A DNA stretch of 10,969 nucleotides from NCBI GenBank assembly GCA_946885815.1, contig CAMPHE010000032.1:1-10969 (forward strand). Direction: 5' to 3'. The notes under the pieces were generated by a model. It worked only from the letters and a program-made list of their open reading frames with translations, was not told where the DNA came from and did not search any database. Both the position numbers and the translations under genes were made by a program. Source of the stretch: an uncultured Arenimonas sp. (GTDB taxonomy: Bacteria; Pseudomonadota; Gammaproteobacteria; Xanthomonadales; Xanthomonadaceae). Below, piece after piece: positions 6,482-10,969 of the stretch (its first letter is position 1; each line of letters opens with the position of its first letter).

Positions 6482-9070
6482 CAGCGACACCGTGTCGCGC
6501 AGCCCGGCGTGCCGCGCGTAGTCGCCGAACGCCTCGGCGTCGAGCGCCCGCGAGAACAGGAAACCCTGGCCCACGCCGATGCCGAGCCCGGTGAGGAAAT
6601 CGCGCTGCGCCGGGGTCTCGACGCCTTCGGCGACCACCTCCAGCCCCAGCCCGCGGGCCATCCCGGCGACCGCCTGGCAGATCGCCACGTCCGACGGATT
6701 GGCCGGCACGCCCTGCAGGAATCCCTGCGCGAGCTTCAGCCCGTGGATCGGCAGCCGCCGCAGGTAATTGAGCGCGCTGTAGCCTTCGCCGAAATCGTCG
6801 ATCGTCAGCACCACGCCGAGGCCGCGCAGCGTCTCGAACGTGCGGTGCGTGTCGGGCGCGTCCTCGATCAGCACGCGCTCGGTGAATTCCAGCTCCAGCG
6901 CCGAGCCGGGCAGGGCGTGCTCGCGCAGCGCGTCGCGGATGATCTGCGGCAGGTCCTCGGTGAGGAACTGGCGATACGACACGTTCACCGCGATGCGTTC
7001 CAGCCGCAGCCCGGATTCGCGCCAGATCGCCATCTGCCGGCAGGCGGCCTGGATCACCCACGCGCCGATGCGCACGATGTCGCCGGTGGTCTCCGCATGG
7101 CCGATGAAATGGTCGGGCCGCAGCTCGCCGAGCACCGGGTTCGACCAGCGGATCAGCGCCTCGGCGCTGCAGACGCGGCCGTCGCGCAGCGTCACCAGCG
7201 GCTGGTAGACGAGGTGGAACTCGCCGTTGTCGACCGCGCGGCGCAGCTGGCCTTCCACCTGCACGCGGTCGTGCTGCTTCTGCGCCAGCTCCGGGTTGAA
7301 CCGCTGCCACGTATTGCGGCCGCGGCGCTTGGCGTCGTACATCGCGGTGTCGGCGTTGTTCACCAGCTGCTGCACCGTGCGGCCGTGCTCCGGATGCCGC
7401 GCCAGCCCGACGCTGGTGGTGATCGTGAATTCCTCGCCGGCGTAGCGGAAACTGTCGCCGAACGCCTTCGTGATGCGCTCGGCGAGCGCGTCGGCCGCAG
7501 CGGGGTCGTCGCCGAGTTCGGCGAGCACCAGGAACTCGTCGCCGCCGAAACGGGCCAGCAGCCCGGTGTCGCCGATCGCGCGTTCGAGGCGGCGCGCCAC
7601 GTTCACCAGCAGGTGGTCGCCGGCGCTGTGGCCCAGCAGGTCGTTCACCAGCTTGAAGCGGTCGAGGTCGATGTACGCCACCGTCGTGCCGGCGTGGCCG
7701 GAACCGATGCGCCGCTCCAGTTCGGTGAGCACGCCGTCGCGGTTGAGCAGGCCGGTCAAAGCGTCGGTACGCGCCTGGCTGCGCAGCGCCTCCTCGATCT
7801 GTCGGCGCTGGGTGACGTCCTGCAGCGTGCCGTTGATGCGTGTCGACATCGGCGCGCGGCCCTCGGACTGGCCGATCAGGCGCACCCAGTGCGATTCGCC
7901 GTCGGGGCGCTGCAGCGGCACCTCGAGGTCGAAGCCGCCGCCGTCGCGGACCAGGCTCTGCACCGCGTCGGCGACGGCGTCGCGCGAGGCGGGCTGGATC
8001 TGCGCCAGCAGGTCGGGCAGGCCGCGCGGCGGGTCGTCGCGCCGGCCGAGGATCCGCAGCGCCTCGTCGGTGAAGTACAGGCGGCCGCGGCCGCCGTCCC
8101 ATTCCCAGCCGCCGACGCGCGCCAGCGCCTGGGCGCGCAGGAACAGCGCGCTGTCGCGCTTGAGTTCGGTCACGTCCGAGAACAGCGTCACCACCTGGTG
8201 CGGCGTCGCCGAGCCGGGCTTGAACTGCGGCACGGACGTGGCCGAAATCCACGTCAACTGCTGCTTCTGGCGATGGTGCAGCCCGAGCAGCGTGCTCTCG
8301 ACGATGCGCCCCGACGCCAGCGCGCGCATCGGCGGCATGTCGCGGAACGCGATCGGCCAGCCGCGATGGTCGATCACCAGCCAGTCCTGCCAGCGCAGCG
8401 CTTCGCCGATGTCCTGCGCCTCGTCGAGGCCGAGGATGCGGAAGGCCGCGGCGTTGGCCGAGCGCACCGCGCCGTCCGGGCCCTGGAACAGCACGCCCTT
8501 GTCGATCGCGACCAGCAGCGCGTGGTAGTTCATCTCCGCCTCGCGGCGGTGCGACAGGTCGCGGGCGACCGCGATCACGTTGTGGTGCGGGCCGTCCTGG
8601 AAACCGGCCGAGTGCACTTCCACCGGGAACCGGCTGCCGTCCGAGCGCATGTTCTCGACCTCGACGACGAAGGTCTCGCCGCGGCCGAGCGCTTCCATCA
8701 CCGGCGCCATGTGATCGGCCGGCAGGTCGGGATTGATCACGTGCACCAGCCGGCCGACGATCTCGTGCCGCGGCCGGCGATACGCGCGCACGCCGGCGTC
8801 GTTGAGCTCCAGCACGCGGCCTTGCGCATCGAGCACGCTGATCGGGTCGGGCACGGCGTTGAACAGCGAATCGTAGCGGCGATGCGTCGCGTCGACGTCC
8901 TCGTGCAGCGCCTGCAGGCCCGCACGCAGCTCGCGCAGCAGTTCGGGGGTGGCGGACTCGGCGCCGCGCAGCACCGCGTCGATCCGCTCGATCAGGCCCG
9001 CGACGCGCGTGCCGCCGTCATGGACGGCGTCGGAGGTGTCGCGGTCGCTGCGTGGCGTGTCTCGTTGCAT
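6473..9070 (-). CDS. PAS-PAS-PAS-GGDEF-EAL cyclic-di-GMP signalling protein
   Basis: This 865-residue soluble protein (no signal peptide or membrane segment) is predicted to turn c-di-GMP over in response to a sensed cue. Order: helical lead (22-62), PAS (about 65-175), a divergent second PAS (about 180-300), PAS with a PAC-like end (about 312-422), GGDEF (about 430-590), EAL (about 600-850). The cyclase site is intact: DALTGLLNR (436-444), DLDRFKLVND, and GGDEF at 509-513. The inhibitory RxxD site expected just before GGDEF is absent. The EAL part keeps the core residues: E637 in EAL, N696, E728, D758-D759, K779, E815 and Q835; two positions deviate (DDFGEGYS, and LKLA for LKID). Either or both activities may be live. 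I chose the ATG at 9070; extension upstream would overlap the neighbouring lyase gene and is not PAS-like. No clear ribosome binding site is seen; TATGCT (9111-9106) could be a -10 but lacks a good -35. Confidence 0.93.
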   Translation of the reverse strand: MQRDTPRSDRDTSDAVHDGGTRVAGLIERIDAVLRGAESATPELLRELRAGLQALHEDVDATHRRYDSLFNAVPDPISVLDAQGRVLELNDAGVRAYRRPRHEIVGRLVHVINPDLPADHMAPVMEALGRGETFVVEVENMRSDGSRFPVEVHSAGFQDGPHHNVIAVARDLSHRREAEMNYHALLVAIDKGVLFQGPDGAVRSANAAAFRILGLDEAQDIGEALRWQDWLVIDHRGWPIAFRDMPPMRALASGRIVESTLLGLHHRQKQQLTWISATSVPQFKPGSATPHQVVTLFSDVTELKRDSALFLRAQALARVGGWEWDGGRGRLYFTDEALRILGRRDDPPRGLPDLLAQIQPASRDAVADAVQSLVRDGGGFDLEVPLQRPDGESHWVRLIGQSEGRAPMSTRINGTLQDVTQRRQIEEALRSQARTDALTGLLNRDGVLTELERRIGSGHAGTTVAYIDLDRFKLVNDLLGHSAGDHLLVNVARRLERAIGDTGLLARFGGDEFLVLAELGDDPAAADALAERITKAFGDSFRYAGEEFTITTSVGLARHPEHGRTVQQLVNNADTAMYDAKRRGRNTWQRFNPELAQKQHDRVQVEGQLRRAVDNGEFHLVYQPLVTLRDGRVCSAEALIRWSNPVLGELRPDHFIGHAETTGDIVRIGAWVIQAACRQMAIWRESGLRLERIAVNVSYRQFLTEDLPQIIRDALREHALPGSALELEFTERVLIEDAPDTHRTFETLRGLGVVLTIDDFGEGYSALNYLRRLPIHGLKLAQGFLQGVPANPSDVAICQAVAGMARGLGLEVVAEGVETPAQRDFLTGLGIGVGQGFLFSRALDAEAFGDYARHAGLRDTVSLPA

Positions 9071-9134
9071 GCGAAACCGGTCGATGCATCGCGAGGGACG
9101 ACCCGAGCATACACCCGGGCCTTCGGCACGCCAG

Positions 9135-9148
9135 CCGCCCTCAGGCGG
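9135..9148 (-). terminator. GC hairpin around the HMG-CoA lyase stop codon
   Basis: On the minus strand CCGCC, loop TGAG (containing the TGA stop, 9143-9141) and GGCGG form a perfect 5-bp stem. There is no U-tract. It lies at the end of the liu block and just upstream of the GGDEF/EAL gene. Confidence 0.3.
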
Positions 9149-10034
9149 ATGCGAGCGTGACCTTGCTGCCGGAAACGCGACCGAGCAGGCCGGCCAGCCA
9201 GCGGCCGGTATCCACCAGCGCCGCGAGGTCCACGCCGGTCTCGATACCCATCCCCTGCAGCATGTAGGCCACGTCCTCGGTGGCGACATTGCCGCTGGCA
9301 CCCGGCGCGTACGGGCAGCCACCGGTGCCCGACACCGCCGCGTCGACCACCGCGACGCCTTCCTCCAGGCACGCCAGCAGGTTCGCCAGCGCCTGCCCGC
9401 GCGTGTCGTGGAAATGCACGGCGAGGGCGGGCATCGGGACCGCGCTGGCGACCGCGCGCAGCATCGCCCGCGCCTTGGCCGGCGTGCCGATCCCGATCGT
9501 GTCGCCGAGCGACACCTCGTAGCAGCCGAGGTCGTGCAGCCGCTTCGCGACGCGCACCACGTCGGCCAGCGGCACCTCGCCCTGGTACGGGCAGCCGAGC
9601 ACCGTCGACACGTAGCCGCGAACGCGCACGCCGTCGGCGCGCGCGCGCTCGAGCACCGGCACGAAGCGCGCGAGGCTCTCGTCGATCGTCGCGTTGATGT
9701 TCTTCCGGCTGAACGCCTCGGACGCGGCCGCGAACACCGCGACTTCGGTCGCGCCCACCGTGCGGGCCCGTTCGTAGCCCTGCAGGTTCGGCACCAGCAC
9801 CGGGTAGGCGACGCCGTCGCGCTTCGCGATGCCGGTGAACACCTCGGCGGCGTCGGCGAGCTGCGGCACCCATTTCGGGCTGACGAAACTGGTGGCCTCG
9901 ATCGTGCGCAGGCCGGTCGCCGACAGGCGGTCGATCAGCGCGATCTTCGCCGCCGTGGGAATGTGCGCCTTCTCGTTCTGCAGGCCGTCGCGCGGCCCGA
10001 CCTCGACGATCCGCACGGCGGCGGGCAGCGCCAT
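9141..10034 (-). CDS. liuE: Hydroxymethylglutaryl-CoA lyase
   Basis: This 297-residue cytoplasmic TIM-barrel enzyme cleaves 3-hydroxy-3-methylglutaryl-CoA to acetyl-CoA and acetoacetate, the last step of leucine degradation. The active-site strand reads VEVGPRDGLQNE (10-21) with catalytic R15 and metal ligand D16. The metal-binding histidines are in AVHFHDTRGQ (H207, H209). The family signature GGCPYAPGASGNVATED (238-254) holds the catalytic cysteine C240 and N249. Length matches bacterial LiuE/MvaB. The ATG at 10034 follows the lipoprotein stop by 2 bp, with GAAGGG just upstream, so translation is coupled. Together with the LiuD biotinyl domain two genes upstream, this marks a leucine/isovalerate utilisation operon running leftwards. 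The enzyme name is secure; liuE rather than mvaB is chosen from context. Confidence 0.95.
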   Translation of the reverse strand: MALPAAVRIVEVGPRDGLQNEKAHIPTAAKIALIDRLSATGLRTIEATSFVSPKWVPQLADAAEVFTGIAKRDGVAYPVLVPNLQGYERARTVGATEVAVFAAASEAFSRKNINATIDESLARFVPVLERARADGVRVRGYVSTVLGCPYQGEVPLADVVRVAKRLHDLGCYEVSLGDTIGIGTPAKARAMLRAVASAVPMPALAVHFHDTRGQALANLLACLEEGVAVVDAAVSGTGGCPYAPGASGNVATEDVAYMLQGMGIETGVDLAALVDTGRWLAGLLGRVSGSKVTLASA

Positions 10035-10036
10035 CG

Positions 10037-10612
10037 TCAATGCCCTTCGAGGCGGCGGAAGCGCGCCGCGTCGGCATCGAAGAAACCCTCGCGCTCCAGC
10101 ACGGACGGGTCGGGTTCGCCGGTGAGGCGGACGAACAGGTCGTGCTCGAGCGCGACCACTTCGCCGGAGAGTTCGTCGTCGATCACCGCGTGCGCCATCG
10201 GCTTGTCGTCGGTGTTCCAGACCACGAGGCCGTCGCCGTCGACGGCGAAACGCATCAGCACCACGTCGCCGTCGGGAAAGCGGTGTTCCTCGTCGAAACG
10301 CGCCATCAGCCAGTTCGCGTCGACCCACGCATAGCGGTGGTCGCCGTGGCGGCCGAGGTGCAATCGCGTCGCTTCGCCGCGCTTCACGGCGCCGTGCTTG
10401 TGTTCCTCGACCCCCAGGCGGCACGCGGGGTCGATGCGCAGCACGACTTCCGGGGGCGTGTCGGGCGCGGCGGGGTCGTGGTCGCCCCAGTCGCCGACCA
10501 GCCCCGGATCACAGCCGGATTCGGCCGCGATCGGCGCCTGCGCGAACGTGGTCACCTGGCACGCGGCGAGCAGCAGGCAGGGCAGGGCGGACAGCAGTCG
10601 CATCGTCTTCAT
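10037..10612 (-). CDS. Putative lipoprotein of unknown function in the liu operon
   Basis: I do not recognise this 191-residue protein. The N-terminus (MKTMRLLSALPCLLLAAC) is a lipoprotein signal with lipobox LAAC (15-18); the mature protein would begin at C18 followed by glutamine, which suggests outer-membrane sorting. The rest is acidic and probably beta-rich, with LVGDW at 38-42 (faintly like a lipocalin GxW start), aromatic strands such as HRYAWVDANWLMARF (92-106), and two further cysteines (C34, C64) that could form a disulphide. The start is set by GGAGG 4 nt upstream. Its ATG overlaps the TGA of the biotinyl-domain frame (ATGA), and its stop is 2 bp from the lyase start, so it is built into the operon although a periplasmic lipoprotein has no obvious task in leucine breakdown. 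Confidence 0.8.
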   Translation of the reverse strand: MKTMRLLSALPCLLLAACQVTTFAQAPIAAESGCDPGLVGDWGDHDPAAPDTPPEVVLRIDPACRLGVEEHKHGAVKRGEATRLHLGRHGDHRYAWVDANWLMARFDEEHRFPDGDVVLMRFAVDGDGLVVWNTDDKPMAHAVIDDELSGEVVALEHDLFVRLTGEPDPSVLEREGFFDADAARFRRLEGH

Positions 10613-10854
10613 GGCGCCTCCAGGGTCAGCAGCACCGCATCGGCCTCGACGAAATCGCCGGCGGCGGCCCGGACCGCGGCGATGCGGCCCGCGCGCGGCG
10701 CGCGCAGGGTCAGCTCCATCTTCATCGCCTCCATCACCAGCACGTCCTCGCCTTCGGCGACGTCGTGGCCCGGCAGCGCCTTCACCACGACGATGCGGCC
10801 CGGCATCGGCGCGACCACACGGTCGCCGTGTCCGCCGGTCGCGGCCCCGTCGAA
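10609..10854 (-). pseudogene. liuD: C-terminal biotinyl domain remnant of methylcrotonyl-CoA carboxylase alpha subunit (LiuD)
   Basis: The 81-residue open stretch is a biotin carboxyl carrier domain. VVAPMPGRIVVVKALPG (13-29) is followed by EAMKM (42-46) with the biotinyl lysine at K45, then APRAGRIAAVRAAAGDFVEA (52-71). In MCC alpha subunits this domain is the last tenth of a protein of roughly 660 residues; here the biotin carboxylase domains are missing. Going upstream the frame meets a TGA at 10857-10855, after which the sequence is an unrelated DapA-like tail. The first usable in-frame start would be the GTG at 10818 (69 residues), with only a poor ribosome binding site. It overlaps the lipoprotein start by ATGA, as expected for an intact operon, so the loss looks confined to the 5' side. 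Assignment to MCC rather than another biotin carboxylase rests on the liuE context. Confidence 0.7.
10617..10621 (-). promoter_or_regulatory. Strong ribosome binding site of the lipoprotein gene
   Basis: GGAGG on the minus strand lies 4 nt before the ATG at 10612, inside the last codons of the biotinyl-domain frame. It favours this start over the ATG three codons downstream and shows translational coupling. Confidence 0.65.
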
Positions 10855-10969
10855 TCAGTTCAACAGACCCGCATATACCATTGCATCTCTGATCACTTTC
10901 CCCGTCGGCGGGGTCACCGGCAGCATTGGCAGACGGATGTCCTCGTCGATGCGGCCGAGCAGCTTCAGG
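10855..10969 (-). CDS. C-terminal end of a DapA-family (dihydrodipicolinate synthase/N-acetylneuraminate lyase) protein, partial
   Basis: Thirty-seven codons plus TGA read from the window edge. The residues LKLLGRIDEDIRLPMLPVT and, a few residues on, VIRDAMVYAGLLN resemble the last helices of DapA (E. coli DapA ends with LRLPMTPIT and, a few residues later, KHAGLL). DapA condenses pyruvate with aspartate semialdehyde in lysine synthesis; relatives are sugar-acid aldolases, so the exact enzyme is open. Codon use differs sharply from every other gene here: AGA, GTA, TAT, CCA and TTG appear within 37 codons, and GC is visibly lower than in the rest of the window. Its stop is immediately followed, in the same frame, by the LiuD biotinyl domain. 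The body of the gene lies outside the window. Confidence 0.6.
   Translation of the reverse strand, partial: LKLLGRIDEDIRLPMLPVTPPTGKVIRDAMVYAGLLN

Noticed and set aside
6368..9160. 930-codon plus-strand open frame antisense to the GGDEF/EAL gene
   Set aside because: Composition is Arg/Ala/His-rich without motifs, while the opposite strand has complete PAS, GGDEF and EAL motifs.
9071..9322. 84-codon upstream extension of the GGDEF/EAL frame
   Set aside because: It would overlap the HMG-CoA lyase coding region on the same strand and reads as Trp/Arg/Pro-rich shadow sequence. The ATG at 9070 is preferred.
10035..10424. 130-codon upstream extension of the lyase frame
   Set aside because: It overlaps the lipoprotein gene out of frame. 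HMG-CoA lyases begin close before VEVGPRDG, and the ATG at 10034 fits.
1..10969. Search for CRISPR arrays, tRNA/rRNA genes, insertion sequences, toxin-antitoxin or defence modules
   Set aside because: No regularly spaced repeats, cloverleaf-like sequences, transposase motifs or defence-protein motifs were seen. The only mobile-DNA trace is the single REP-like element at 5591-5613.

Overview
The window is a stretch of GC-rich bacterial chromosome (my estimate is 65-70% G+C) packed with genes and short spacers. The gene set suggests a gammaproteobacterium of the Lysobacter/Luteimonas/Xanthomonas group. It has an EfpL-type EF-P paralogue, a REP-like palindrome of the GTAGGAGCGGCTTCAGCCGC type common in Xanthomonadaceae and Pseudomonas, and leucine-catabolism (liu) genes. 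This placement is inference, since no marker RNA is present. I see no rRNA, tRNA, CRISPR array, transposase, phage gene or defence system.

Layout, left to right. (1) 5-1465 (+): an AGCS-family sodium:alanine symporter, probably near complete. (2) 1484-4250 (-): two APC-superfamily amino-acid permeases forming a two-gene operon. The upstream gene resembles the cationic amino acid transporter group and the downstream gene resembles the AdiC/PotE/CadB antiporters. The operon converges on the symporter and has a candidate sigma-70 promoter at 4325-4354. (3) 4394-4975 (+): a Nudix hydrolase, divergent from the permease operon, whose stop codon sits in the loop of a perfect 8-bp GC hairpin. (4) 5002-6399 (-): an HSD10-like short-chain dehydrogenase followed by efpL, with a REP-like element filling the 48-bp gap between them. 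(5) 6473-9070 (-): a large soluble PAS-PAS-PAS-GGDEF-EAL protein predicted to make or degrade cyclic-di-GMP. (6) 9141-10854 (-): a translationally coupled row comprising the C-terminal biotinyl domain of a methylcrotonyl-CoA carboxylase alpha subunit (LiuD), an unrecognised lipoprotein, and hydroxymethylglutaryl-CoA lyase (LiuE). (7) 10855-10969 (-): the last 37 codons of a DapA-family protein with quite different codon use.

How the genes fit together. LiuD and LiuE catalyse steps of leucine degradation to acetyl-CoA and acetoacetate. The HSD10-like dehydrogenase belongs to a family acting on isoleucine and fatty-acid catabolites, and three transporters move amino acids. The neighbourhood therefore leans towards amino-acid uptake and breakdown, with a c-di-GMP switch and a translation factor between the blocks.

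The most anomalous place is the right end. The LiuD reading frame lacks its whole biotin-carboxylase part and is joined, in the same frame and just after a stop codon, to the tail of an unrelated DapA-like gene of lower GC. This is either an assembly chimera or a real deletion/rearrangement. I found no convincing new multi-gene system. The other leads are small: the junction, GC hairpins around several stop codons, the REP-like element in the efpL leader, and the lipoprotein placed inside a liu operon.
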